From positions 34,613 through 98,612 of the IMG/VR virus record IMGVR_UViG_3300032092_000013: a DNA stretch of 64,000 nt; one strand, given 5' to 3'. Positions within the stretch are counted from its first letter, which is position 1, and each line of letters opens with the position of its first letter. The stretch comes from a virus. The translations under genes and the position numbers were made by a program. The notes beneath the pieces were generated by a model, which had not been told where the DNA came from, searched no databases, and saw only the letters and a list, made by a program, of their open reading frames with translations. Below, piece by piece: positions 16,857 through 24,590 of the stretch.

Positions 16857-17106
16857 GGTTCCAAAAAAAGGAACTGCATTCGGTGTTTTAGAGGGTGATC
16901 ATAAAGGTAAAATGTTTGTAATGATAGAAAGTAGTTTTTCGCAATGCCATTTTCTAACAATACCAGAAATAAAAAATCAAACAGTTTCAAAATTTGATTT
17001 AAAACGTGGTTTAAAAAACGGAATTCTTGAGAAAGTAGAGATCTTACCTAAAGATCTCTATGTTTTTCTAAAAGAACAATTTTTATTCAACAAAAAACAT
17101 AAATAG
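16846..17106 (+). CDS. Small protein of unknown function
   Basis: An 86-residue protein starting at the ATG inside the last codons of orf 16539 (11 nt overlap); a longer frame from 16771 would overlap it by 86 nt and is less likely. It is beta-rich (KGTAFGVLEGDHKGKMFVMIESS) with a basic C-terminus. Its 3' part contains a hairpin followed by a T-rich run (17036-17067) and then the late promoter of the next gene. Confidence 0.55.
   Translation: MLFKVPKKGTAFGVLEGDHKGKMFVMIESSFSQCHFLTIPEIKNQTVSKFDLKRGLKNGILEKVEILPKDLYVFLKEQFLFNKKHK
17036..17067 (+). terminator. Terminator-like hairpin within the 3' end of orf 16846
   Basis: Perfect 10 bp arms TAGAGATCTT (17036-17045) and AAGATCTCTA (17051-17060) with loop ACCTA, followed by TGTTTTT. 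It could reduce read-through into orf 17111, which has its own late promoter 30 bp further on. It is intragenic, so attenuation rather than full termination is likely. Confidence 0.5.
17098..17105 (+). promoter_or_regulatory. T4-type late promoter CATAAATA, 5 nt before ATG 17111
   Basis: CATAAATA (17098-17105), GATAC, ATG 17111. Confidence 0.65.
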
Positions 17107-17110
17107 ATAC

Positions 17111-17320
17111 ATGGACTTCGTAAAACCAGAAAGAATTGCATCACCCATTTCAGGACAACCAGTAAATCCTCGCATCATGGAAAAGAGAATCGGTGATAAA
17201 ATTTTTGTCGAAGCTCATTGGTATGATCCTTCTTCTGGTACATTTATCAGAAAAGGATTAGTAAAAGTTTTAGATGCAGAAACCGGTAATGATATTTCGG
17301 GTTCTTGTAAATTTAATTAA
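17111..17320 (+). CDS. Small late protein, probable virion component
   Basis: A 69-residue protein starting MDFVKPERIASPISGQPVNP. It has two short beta-rich blocks (KIFVEAHWYDPSSGTFIRKG, then VKVLDAETGND). A perfectly spaced late element marks it as late, even though primase follows directly. Small proteins with this SPISGQPVxPR pattern recur in T4-like marine phages without known function. Confidence 0.7.
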   Translation: MDFVKPERIASPISGQPVNPRIMEKRIGDKIFVEAHWYDPSSGTFIRKGLVKVLDAETGNDISGSCKFN

Positions 17321-17332
17321 ACCCCTTATCAT
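17305..17332 (+). promoter_or_regulatory. Possible sigma70-type promoter of the primase gene
   Basis: TTGTAA (17305-17310), N16, TATCAT (17327-17332), 5 nt, ATG 17338. Weaker than the other members of this class. Confidence 0.35.
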
Positions 17333-17337
17333 AAGGC

Positions 17338-18363
17338 ATGATCATCTTGCCCGAAGAATATATTGCACAAAAATTCTTCCAACATGCTGGCGTGCCGAAA
17401 CATAATCGTTTCAATAAAACATATGTAGGTTCGTGCCCGATCTGCAGAGAAGGCAAGTCATGGTTAAAAAAGCAGCGTTGTTATTACATTCCAAAAAATA
17501 ACAATATATATTGTCATAACTGTGGTTGGAGTTCTACGCCAATTTCGTGGATCCAAGAGGTAACAAGAATGTCTATATTAGACATTAAAAAAGAATTAGA
17601 AAATTATTCGACAATATCATTAGACGATATAACAACAGAAAAGAAAGAAATTGTTCAATCATCAACATTGCCAGAAGATTGCATTAATTTATTTGATGAA
17701 CAGCAAGTAGAATATTATAAAGACGAAACGGTAGTCATCAGAGCATTAGAATTTATTGAAGCAAGAAGATTAAAAACAGCATGCAATAAACCAAAAGCAC
17801 TTTATATATCACTAACTGATCCTGTGCATAAGAATAGATTAGTAATACCATTCTTTGATAAAAATAATAAGATTGTTCATTATCAAACCAGAACAATATT
17901 GGCTGCGGACAACAAGATTAAACCACGTTATATCTCAAAAATTAATAGTGAAAAGACAATATTCAATATTGATCAGATCAATGATGATAATGAAGTTTTT
18001 ATTTTCGAAGGACCATTCAATTCTTGTTTTGTTAAAAATGGAATAGCTGTTGCTGGAATCCAGGATGAATCTGAAAAGCTATTTTCTATGAAACAACAAG
18101 ATCAAATAAATTCGTTGTTATTGAAAGATTTTATTTGGGTGTTGGATTCACAGTGGATAGATCAAGCAGCTAAGAAGAAAAGTCAAATCTTAGCTAAGAA
18201 TGGTGAAACTCTTTTTATTTGGCCAGAGAGTGTAGGTAAGAAAATAAAAGACTTTAATGACTTAGCAATTGCATTAAAGATTAATGAAATACCAAAAGAA
18301 TTTATTAAGAAAAATTCTTACAAAGGATTAGCTGCTGAGATTAGATTAAAGGCGATATATTAG
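17338..18363 (+). CDS. 61: DNA primase (T4 gp61-like)
   Basis: A 341-residue primase, the length of T4 gp61 (342). The N-terminal zinc ribbon has CPIC (about 34-37) and CHNC (about 60-63). The TOPRIM-like region follows: RLVIPFFDKNNKIVHYQTRT, then VFIFEGPFNSCFV (acidic motif E) and WVLDSQW (metal-binding aspartate). It would make short RNA primers for lagging-strand synthesis as part of the gp41-gp61 primosome. The gene end overlaps the convergent gene at 18360 by 4 bp. Confidence 0.9.
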   Translation: MIILPEEYIAQKFFQHAGVPKHNRFNKTYVGSCPICREGKSWLKKQRCYYIPKNNNIYCHNCGWSSTPISWIQEVTRMSILDIKKELENYSTISLDDITTEKKEIVQSSTLPEDCINLFDEQQVEYYKDETVVIRALEFIEARRLKTACNKPKALYISLTDPVHKNRLVIPFFDKNNKIVHYQTRTILAADNKIKPRYISKINSEKTIFNIDQINDDNEVFIFEGPFNSCFVKNGIAVAGIQDESEKLFSMKQQDQINSLLLKDFIWVLDSQWIDQAAKKKSQILAKNGETLFIWPESVGKKIKDFNDLAIALKINEIPKEFIKKNSYKGLAAEIRLKAIY

Positions 18364-18779
18364 ACACCTTTGTACTTAGGATCAGCAGAAGAAGCAACAT
18401 AACCATTTAACATTTGTTGGAATCCTGCTAATTCACGAGCAACCAATGCAATCTTCTTGGTTTCTGCTGTTTTGATAGATCCAAACAAACTCTTTTCATG
18501 AGCTTTGGATAATTGTGTTTGAACTGAATCAGGACCCTGCCCATTTAAGAATTCAGTAAATTCTGCAATCTTCGAAATCCAATGATGCAATTTTTCAACC
18601 ATAGCAACATTAGCTTTAGCAGCAGCAATTGAGGCTTGTTGTGTACCAGCTTCAATATCATAATCACTTGGTGTGGTCCCAGCATCTAATGTTGAAGCCA
18701 TAGCCTCTGTATCAGACATTGGTACCTCATCTGCTTCAACTAATACACGTTTGAATGCATTTTCAAATAGATTACTCAT
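18360..18779 (-). CDS. Late protein of unknown function, probable virion component
   Basis: A 139-residue minus-strand protein starting MSNLFENAFKRVLVEADEV, an opening common among T4-like internal head proteins. It is helical, Ala- and Glu-rich, with no catalytic motif. Late element AATAAATA (18785-18792) is 5 nt before the ATG. It is an isolated strand flip within the replication block, like the 8310-9566 gene. Confidence 0.72.
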   Translation of the reverse strand: MSNLFENAFKRVLVEADEVPMSDTEAMASTLDAGTTPSDYDIEAGTQQASIAAAKANVAMVEKLHHWISKIAEFTEFLNGQGPDSVQTQLSKAHEKSLFGSIKTAETKKIALVARELAGFQQMLNGYVASSADPKYKGV

Positions 18780-18784
18780 GCATT

Positions 18785-18792
18785 TATTTATT
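18785..18792 (-). promoter_or_regulatory. T4-type late promoter AATAAATA for the 18360-18779 gene
   Basis: Minus-strand AATAAATA, AATGC, ATG 18779. It is divergent with the plus-strand element at 18800-18807. Confidence 0.65.
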
Positions 18793-18799
18793 CAAACAT

Positions 18800-18807
18800 G
18801 ATAAATA
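18800..18807 (+). promoter_or_regulatory. T4-type late promoter GATAAATA, 5 nt before GTG 18813
   Basis: GATAAATA (18800-18807), AAATT, GTG 18813. The element overlaps the ATG at 18798, which would therefore lie upstream of the transcript. Confidence 0.6.
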
Positions 18808-18812
18808 AAATT

Positions 18813-19172
18813 GTGAGAAGAAGATTTTTTACTGAAGATAATACCATAGCAGATGCTAATCGTAATGTAACGGGTATAGGGCCCGATGCATCAGACTCTT
18901 CATTAACAGATTTAAAATCACAAATAACATCTGAAATTGATACGCCAAAAATACTTCCGCATCAATTTCAATCATCAGTTATTATACCGCAGATTGCTAA
19001 TTATATTGTAGAACTAAAAAATCTATCAGATAAAATTAGTGATTATGGCAAATCAGATGTGGCGTCTGAATCTAAAAAAATGATCGCGGGTAAATTGATT
19101 GATCGTATTAATAAGATTAATGCCATTTTTGCTCAAGACGTAATTAAATATCTTGACAAATTATCATTTTAG
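18813..19172 (+). CDS. Late protein of unknown function, probably GTG-started
   Basis: A 119-residue protein from the GTG at 18813, or 124 residues from the in-frame ATG at 18798. I prefer the GTG because it lies exactly 5 nt after a late promoter element that overlaps the ATG. The protein begins RRRFFTEDN, has a Thr/Asp/Ser-rich N-terminal tail and a helical C-terminal half (IANYIVELKNLSDKISD, INKINAIFAQDVIKYLDKL). It pairs divergently with another late gene. A small structural or head-core protein is possible. Confidence 0.65.
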   Translation: MRRRFFTEDNTIADANRNVTGIGPDASDSSLTDLKSQITSEIDTPKILPHQFQSSVIIPQIANYIVELKNLSDKISDYGKSDVASESKKMIAGKLIDRINKINAIFAQDVIKYLDKLSF

Positions 19173-19180
19173 TTTATATT
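19153..19180 (+). promoter_or_regulatory. Sigma70-type promoter of orf 19187, leaderless spacing
   Basis: Consensus TTGACA (19153-19158), N16, TATATT (19175-19180), 6 nt, ATG 19187. Confidence 0.6.
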
Positions 19181-19181
19181 G

Positions 19182-19211
19182 AAAGAATGTTACGTGCTGT
19201 AATTATTCTTT
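19182..19211 (+). promoter_or_regulatory. Hairpin over the start codon of orf 19187
   Basis: AAAGAAT (19182-19188) pairs with ATTCTTT (19205-19211). Inside it TTAC (19190-19193) pairs with GTAA (19199-19202) around a 5 nt loop. The ATG (19187) is in the 5' arm. A transcript starting at 19187 would lose most of the outer stem. Confidence 0.5.
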
Positions 19212-19594
19212 TTGTGACATCAGGCACAATATCATATATATTTTCTAGTGATGTAAAAACATTTTTTGGTTGGATGATTTGCTTATCTTTTTTGCAAATT
19301 ATATTTTATAATGTTTGGAATACATTTCTCAATGTTATTAATGAAAAAAATCAAATTGAAATTTTGAAAGAATATTCTAAACAAGGCTGTAACGTAAAAT
19401 GTCCATGTGATAAAGCAATTGATAATTTCATCCCTATTAGGTTAGATGAAGATAATTCATATCGTTGTTTAGAATGTAATAAAAATGTTCGTGTTAATCT
19501 AGAAATCAAGACATTTCTGCAAACAGAACCGGTAAAGTTAGAAAAATCTGAAGCTTATAATTTAGTATACAAAGAAAATGGAGAACCAGTTTAA
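19187..19594 (+). CDS. Membrane protein with C-terminal zinc ribbon, function unknown
   Basis: A 135-residue protein with two predicted membrane helices (AVIILFVTSGTISYIF, then FFGWMICLSFLQIIFYNVW) and a cytosolic tail holding four cysteines in two pairs (VKCPCDKA and CLECNK), a small zinc ribbon. It has an early-type promoter with leaderless spacing, so it is probably expressed early, perhaps as a host-takeover or membrane factor. It overlaps the next gene by 17 nt. No family was recognised. Confidence 0.7.
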   Translation: MLRAVIILFVTSGTISYIFSSDVKTFFGWMICLSFLQIIFYNVWNTFLNVINEKNQIEILKEYSKQGCNVKCPCDKAIDNFIPIRLDEDNSYRCLECNKNVRVNLEIKTFLQTEPVKLEKSEAYNLVYKENGEPV

Positions 19595-19985
19595 TTCAAA
19601 AGAATTGCAAAATATAACAGAAAAACTTTCTTCGCCAACCGCTTTCAATGAAGAAAGAGTAAAACGTGCAGATATTATTAATATTGTCGAAAAGTATTGT
19701 TTACAACAAACCCACCGCACGTTCAAAGCATATGAAAAAGGTTATAGCTTAGCAAAGAAATCAAACAATATAAATCTTTTAAAAGAAATTGTATCTTCTG
19801 TTAAAAATTACATTATCGATAATCTAGAAGACAGTGAAAAAAGAATTGCATATAAGAAATTAGATTTACTATTTGAATCATTAGATAGCATAATAGATCT
19901 TATGGGGCACGATTTTGAAAAACAAATAAATCATGATTTAGTTTATTTTTTGTTAGGAAACCTATTAAAAAATATACATGAATAA
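19578..19985 (+). CDS. Helical protein of unknown function
   Basis: A 135-residue all-helical, charged protein (NIVEKYCLQQTHRTFKAYEK; SVKNYIIDNLEDSEKRIAYK). It overlaps its neighbours on both sides (17 nt and 8 nt), so it belongs to an early operon 19187-20271. No motif is recognised. Confidence 0.65.
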   Translation: MENQFNSKELQNITEKLSSPTAFNEERVKRADIINIVEKYCLQQTHRTFKAYEKGYSLAKKSNNINLLKEIVSSVKNYIIDNLEDSEKRIAYKKLDLLFESLDSIIDLMGHDFEKQINHDLVYFLLGNLLKNIHE

Positions 19986-20271
19986 AAATATTGAAGTTAC
20001 TATTGGTGATCATAAGATGTCAGTTGAAACATATGCTCGTTGGCTTTGCTTGATCGAAGCTTTGGATATTGTTACTAAGACTGCTGAAGAGCATAATATT
20101 GATTTGAATAAAAGAACAGATTGGATTAAACCGTTAGACTTCCAAAAGTATATTGTAGAAAGAGCACCAGCTATGATTCATGACGTAAAGGTTGAAGAAT
20201 TCATCTATGATCTAGAAATTCTTAAGGAAGAGGATTTCCGTAGCAATGAAAATTGCGCACCTTCAATTTAA
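19978..20271 (+). CDS. Small helical protein of unknown function
   Basis: A 97-residue acidic protein (MNKNIEVTIGDHKMSVETYA). It starts inside the previous stop region and its last 50 bp are antisense to the end of the lectin-like gene at 20222. It is the last gene of the early operon that begins at 19187. No motif is recognised. Confidence 0.62.
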   Translation: MNKNIEVTIGDHKMSVETYARWLCLIEALDIVTKTAEEHNIDLNKRTDWIKPLDFQKYIVERAPAMIHDVKVEEFIYDLEILKEEDFRSNENCAPSI

Positions 20272-20842
20272 ATCCATCACTACCTTGTATGGGTGTAGCA
20301 AATGATATGCCCATATATAATTTTTGGGGTTCTAGAAAAGTTGATAATGTTTCAACTGATGAAATTAATTTATAATTAAAATTTTCATCACAATAAAATG
20401 AATTTAATGTATTTCCTTTATTCGTTAATTGGAATCTTAATGTCTGCCAGATATTAGAATTAATGTAAAAATCTAATCCATGTGATGTGACTAAATCAAA
20501 TTGTGTACCTTTTCTATAAGTGAGTGAATTAAAAATAGGTAAAGACAATCCTGTATTAAATCCAGACCCGGATGTTCCAAAATAACCAGTTGTGTCGAAT
20601 CCCATCGCCAAAAAATTTGCATCAACACCGTTATAATTGTCTGTGCCTGATACAAAAGGACCATAACCCAATCCATATTTTATACCACCTTGACTTTGTG
20701 CCGATAGAAAATTTAAAAAAGTAGTAAATCCACCACCACCAAAAACACCCGGATCATTTTCTATTTTATAAGAGAATGACCATATGATATCTTTAGAAGC
20801 ATCAAAAGCGGAAATACAGGTAAAGTTCATTCCAGTCGACAT
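20222..20842 (-). CDS. Lectin-like beta-sandwich protein, probable virion adhesin or decoration
   Basis: A 206-residue minus-strand protein. Its strand pattern and motifs resemble bacterial/legume-type lectin (concanavalin-like) domains: IIWSFSYKIENDPG, GGGFTTFLNFLSAQ, GIKYGLGYGPF, FLAMGFDTTGYFG, and the C-terminal LYMGISFATPIQGSDGFKLK. It has no signal peptide. It is transcribed from a late element divergent with the fibre gene at 20874, so a receptor-binding or surface-decorating role is likely. Its 3' end overlaps orf 19978 on the opposite strand. Confidence 0.7.
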   Translation of the reverse strand: MSTGMNFTCISAFDASKDIIWSFSYKIENDPGVFGGGGFTTFLNFLSAQSQGGIKYGLGYGPFVSGTDNYNGVDANFLAMGFDTTGYFGTSGSGFNTGLSLPIFNSLTYRKGTQFDLVTSHGLDFYINSNIWQTLRFQLTNKGNTLNSFYCDENFNYKLISSVETLSTFLEPQKLYMGISFATPIQGSDGFKLKVRNFHCYGNPLP

Positions 20843-20844
20843 TA

Positions 20845-20871
20845 AAAGTATTTAATAAGTGTAAATACTTT
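20845..20871. promoter_or_regulatory. Symmetric divergent late promoter pair
   Basis: Perfect 10 bp inverted repeat AAAGTATTTA (20845-20854) / TAAATACTTT (20862-20871), loop 7. Each arm carries a late-type TAAATA followed by CTTT and two bases before a start codon: minus ATG at 20842, plus ATG at 20874. Elements are ATTAAATA on the minus strand (20849-20856) and TGTAAATA on the plus strand (20860-20867), both with 6 nt gaps. Confidence 0.6.
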
Positions 20872-20873
20872 CA

Positions 20874-23495
20874 ATGTCCGGAAATGCACGTTTTCATGAT
20901 AAATTACACAGAGCCAATCACCATACATTGTCTACTGGTGGTTTATTGGATAGTGCTTATGATCCTATTGCTTCGCCAGAACACCCATTTCGAGGTGATT
21001 TCATATTAAGCGGTGGCCTGTCAGCATTGGGTGATATAATAGCAAATGGGTTAACAATCAAAAACGCAATAAATATTGAAGGTAATACTACCACACAAAA
21101 TCAAACTATTGTAGGTAGTTTAGAATTGCATAAACAACATTATGGCGGAACCGCTATATACGCAATCAATCCCACTACAAACCCCCAACCATATACATTA
21201 TCAATAAATTATCAAAATGGTGTTTTTGTTTCAGATAATTTTTATGTAGGTGGCAATACAATTACAAATGATATAACAGCAAACGGCACAATATATGGAA
21301 AATTGCCAGCAATAGGGATATATGCACCAAATACATGGGATATCAGCAGCAGCTATTATACTTTATGTTCTCTTTCAGCTAATTGGACACAAGCAACTAC
21401 ATGGGTGAATACAAATTCATCCAATATGTCAGTAAATAATTTACTTGTTACTGGTAATTTAACAGCGTTGGGTTCTACTACATTAGTTAATTTGACTACG
21501 AATACATCTGATTCTCTCAGTGTAGTAAATGTAGGTTTGGCTGTACCGGCAATATATGCCGAAATTGTTACTGCAGATAAACCAGTTTTATCATTAAAAC
21601 AAAACGGAATTGGGCCAATTTTATCAGCTACTAGTACTAATTCGACATTTATAATAGGGAATAGTGGTTGGGTGGGCATAGGAGGTACGCCTTCTACACA
21701 ATTAGATATATATGCATTATCATCTACTGTAGATGGTGGTAATTTAAAATTGAGGGGTGCTACAGGTTCAAGTAAAAACTATGTTGTATCTGTAAAAAAT
21801 TCAAATTTAAATTTTTCTCACACACCTACTAATAGTGATACAAAAACGGTAGCGATGGCCGTTACGCCTTCTAATCAATTATCGATAAATGCAGAATCAG
21901 TACCGGGTTGGGCGGGTACTGACCCCAAACTTTATGTGGCCGGTGGATTTCTTTTATCGGGATCCAATCAAACAATAGTCGAGAATATAGATTATCAAAA
22001 TATTTATAATTATGATAATATGGTGCCCGAAAGAGGCGGCGCGATAACAAGAATATATAATTTATCGGGTAATAGTGCCACACCTTTATCCGGATTTAGC
22101 TCAAACCCCGGATACAATGCGCCGGGTTACTATACTGCTTGGAGTATGAGAGTTTATCCGTATGTTGGTGGTACATTGGGCAGTGGTTATGGCGCCTTGG
22201 GCGGCGGCGGTGTTGCGCGCATAGATATTGGTTATGAGGGGCTACAATCACAAGCAGAATTAAAGGGTGTAATTTCATTTGCTACATTATGCGCATCACA
22301 AATCACTTCAGTTCCTGGTACTGTGGAACGCATGCGTATAAATTCAGTTGGTAATGTAGGTATAGGAATATCACTACCAACATATAGATTACACGTTTTG
22401 GGAGACAATGATAATGATATAAACTTCATGACCAATGGTACTTTGGGTGTTTATAATAAATTGGATGCAAATAGATCTTATGGATTTTTATCTGTATCCC
22501 AACAGTACACATTACTCGGATCTAATTTAAGATTATCTGGTGAAACAGCATCGCCAGTTTACAAAAAAGGTACAAACGCGCGCGCTGGTGCAGGCATATT
22601 AATATATAATGCAAATGGCACCAACGCAATACCTACTACAAAATTTGTATATTCACCAGATACAGATAATGATTTGTATACTGTAAGTGAATCAATGGTG
22701 ATAAGCGGGGCTGATGTAATTATACCCGGTAATTTATATATTAATGGTGATTTTTACGGGAATGCAACGTATAGGTCTTTGACATCAAATTGGCAAAATA
22801 CTTATAGTACAGTCAATAGCAATAGTGCTACTACATGGTCCTATCAAGGAGCAGACTTAAAGGCTTTAACAGGCAATTGGCAGAATACTTATAGTACAGT
22901 ATCTACTATGAGTGCTATATGGAGCAGCACATTGCCTACCGATCACACAAAATGGGATAGTACATATAATACTGTTAGTTCCTTAAGCAGTAATTGGCAG
23001 AATACTTATAGTACAGTCAATAGCAATAGTGCTACTACATGGTCCTATCAAGGAGCAGACTTAAAGGCTTTAACAGGCAATTGGCAGAATACTTATAGTA
23101 CAGTCAATAGCAATAGTGCTACTTGGAATGCTGTTACTACATATGTAAAATTTAAATCATATTCCGAAACATCTGTGACAGTATCTATTCCTGGTACTTT
23201 TATATATGCAGTAGATTTGTCACAAGGCACAGTATTTCCAATTACATTAGATAAAAATATTACAAGTTTCCAACTTCAAAATATACCAACAGGTGTTAAT
23301 TCGTTTTTGATACTTTTAACACAAGATGGAACAGGCGGCAAGACAGTAACGTGGGCATTTACTGGAAAAACAATTAAATGGAGTGGCGGTGCACCTACTG
23401 TTACATCTACAGCAAATGCTACCGACATATACTCTTTTATGAGTGTAGATGGAAATACCTGGTACGGATCAGTAGCAGGCAAAAACTTTGTTTAA
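20874..23495 (+). CDS. Tail-fibre-like virion protein with internal repeats
   Basis: An 873-residue Ser/Thr/Asn/Gly-rich protein. It opens MSGNARFHDKLHRANHHT, followed by fibre-like beta repeats (TIYGKLPAIGIYAPNTWDISS, GWVGIGGTPSTQLDIYA, VGNVGIGISLPTYRLHV) of the type seen before chaperone- or receptor-binding ends. Towards the C-terminus a segment NWQNTYSTVNSNSATTWSYQ repeats, encoded by a 113 bp duplication. The end (about 800-873) is a compact domain with SFLILLTQDGTGGKTVTW, typical of phage structural C-termini. The same STYSTVxSNSATW motif occurs in the fibre at 60823, suggesting recombination between fibre genes. Confidence 0.8.
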   Translation: MSGNARFHDKLHRANHHTLSTGGLLDSAYDPIASPEHPFRGDFILSGGLSALGDIIANGLTIKNAINIEGNTTTQNQTIVGSLELHKQHYGGTAIYAINPTTNPQPYTLSINYQNGVFVSDNFYVGGNTITNDITANGTIYGKLPAIGIYAPNTWDISSSYYTLCSLSANWTQATTWVNTNSSNMSVNNLLVTGNLTALGSTTLVNLTTNTSDSLSVVNVGLAVPAIYAEIVTADKPVLSLKQNGIGPILSATSTNSTFIIGNSGWVGIGGTPSTQLDIYALSSTVDGGNLKLRGATGSSKNYVVSVKNSNLNFSHTPTNSDTKTVAMAVTPSNQLSINAESVPGWAGTDPKLYVAGGFLLSGSNQTIVENIDYQNIYNYDNMVPERGGAITRIYNLSGNSATPLSGFSSNPGYNAPGYYTAWSMRVYPYVGGTLGSGYGALGGGGVARIDIGYEGLQSQAELKGVISFATLCASQITSVPGTVERMRINSVGNVGIGISLPTYRLHVLGDNDNDINFMTNGTLGVYNKLDANRSYGFLSVSQQYTLLGSNLRLSGETASPVYKKGTNARAGAGILIYNANGTNAIPTTKFVYSPDTDNDLYTVSESMVISGADVIIPGNLYINGDFYGNATYRSLTSNWQNTYSTVNSNSATTWSYQGADLKALTGNWQNTYSTVSTMSAIWSSTLPTDHTKWDSTYNTVSSLSSNWQNTYSTVNSNSATTWSYQGADLKALTGNWQNTYSTVNSNSATWNAVTTYVKFKSYSETSVTVSIPGTFIYAVDLSQGTVFPITLDKNITSFQLQNIPTGVNSFLILLTQDGTGGKTVTWAFTGKTIKWSGGAPTVTSTANATDIYSFMSVDGNTWYGSVAGKNFV
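22788..22900 (+). repeat. 113 bp direct repeat, copy 1 (fibre gene)
   Basis: Matches 22992-23104 with one difference (GGCAAAA versus GGCAGAA). The offset is 204 bp, an exact multiple of three, so the repeat is in frame. Confidence 0.9.
22992..23104 (+). repeat. 113 bp direct repeat, copy 2 (fibre gene)
   Basis: Near-identical to 22788-22900. A third partial copy of the first 40 or so bases of the unit starts at about 23080. Confidence 0.9.
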
Positions 23496-23777
23496 TTAAA
23501 AATCACCGCCTTGAACTACATCAACATCACGTTGAATAAAGTCATTCATAGTATCGTTTACATTTGTAATAACAATATTTTTAATTTGATTAAATGCTAC
23601 TGAAGGTGGTGTCACTATTTGATCACCGTCACCGCCCTCTCCTTCTTCGGGACCCACTGAAAACCCACCGTAGACAGAAGTATTATTTACTGACATATCA
23701 AAATAGAGTTTACTCTCTTCATCAGTGCTGCCTGGATATGATTTTCTGGGTGTTGGTGTTGATCCTGGTATTGACAT
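23496..23777 (-). CDS. Small late protein sharing the gp14 C-terminus
   Basis: A 93-residue minus-strand protein downstream of gp14. The N-terminus is Pro/Ser/Thr-rich (MSIPGSTPTPRKSYPG), the middle is Gly/Glu/Asp-rich, and the end is VDVVQGGDF. The preceding gp14 protein ends DDGGDF with the same final codons, so one tail may have been copied from the other. No family was recognised. The spacing to gp14 (5 nt) suggests co-translation. Confidence 0.6.
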   Translation of the reverse strand: MSIPGSTPTPRKSYPGSTDEESKLYFDMSVNNTSVYGGFSVGPEEGEGGDGDQIVTPPSVAFNQIKNIVITNVNDTMNDFIQRDVDVVQGGDF

Positions 23778-23782
23778 AAAAA

Positions 23783-24589
23783 TTAAAAATCACCGCCATC
23801 ATCAGCGGGGTTGGGTAAAGGTTCAATTATACCGCCGTCTACTGCATCCGCAAAGTCACCTACATAATCACCTAATTCATCCGGGAAATTATTTTCAACT
23901 AAATTTTCAACGAAAGTAATTGGTATATTATTTGTTAACGGATCTTCTGTTATGTTTGTAGACAATAGACCTGCAAATGTATCGTCATAAACCTGATCAT
24001 TTTTAGATTCACCAGATATACCAGGTTGAAATGAATACTCAAGACGTTTAGCTGCTAATCGCCATGTGTAATGACCACCCAAAGGATTGATATCAGAAAT
24101 ATCCTGATCACGTCTTTCTGTTATAATAAAATAATTGCCAGCTCTGCCATGTGATCTAGTACTCCCATATTCAGTCATACAAAATACATCTCCTGCTTTA
24201 GGCTCTACTGGTTGATCTAAACTTAAGTAAATCCAATCTTCTGTGAAGACTCTTTTGTATCCTTGTATAGAAACGAATGCTGTTATTTCATCCTCTGCAT
24301 TGAACCCAAATTTTGATAATGCTAATGAAGATTCATTTAGATTAATGATCATCTTTATTGTATAGGGTCCATGATATACCATGGTGGGCTGTTCGCCATA
24401 TAAATTATCTGCACTAGTAGGTTGATATGTATTGACAAAATATTCTACTTTTTGACCCAATAAATTAATTGATTCATCTACTGTATTTTGAATTAATTGC
24501 ATATCGGGTTGTAAGCGAGTCTTATCATATAATTCATAACAAAGACTTCCATTTCCGGCCCCCGAATAATAACATGTATAAGTAGACAT
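23783..24589 (-). CDS. 14: Neck protein (T4 gp14-like)
   Basis: A 268-residue minus-strand protein. Recognisable gp14-family blocks are VEYFVNTYQPTSADNLYGE, LSKFGFNAEDEITAFVSI, PVEPKAGDVFCM, and GHYTWRLAAKRLEYSFQPG. T4 gp14 is 256 residues and joins the capsid portal complex to the tail. The C-terminal 60 residues here are acidic and Gly/Pro-rich (ending DDGGDF), longer than usual. It is the second gene of a minus-strand late unit starting at 24947. Confidence 0.82.
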   Translation of the reverse strand: MSTYTCYYSGAGNGSLCYELYDKTRLQPDMQLIQNTVDESINLLGQKVEYFVNTYQPTSADNLYGEQPTMVYHGPYTIKMIINLNESSLALSKFGFNAEDEITAFVSIQGYKRVFTEDWIYLSLDQPVEPKAGDVFCMTEYGSTRSHGRAGNYFIITERRDQDISDINPLGGHYTWRLAAKRLEYSFQPGISGESKNDQVYDDTFAGLLSTNITEDPLTNNIPITFVENLVENNFPDELGDYVGDFADAVDGGIIEPLPNPADDGGDF

Positions 24590-24590
24590 T

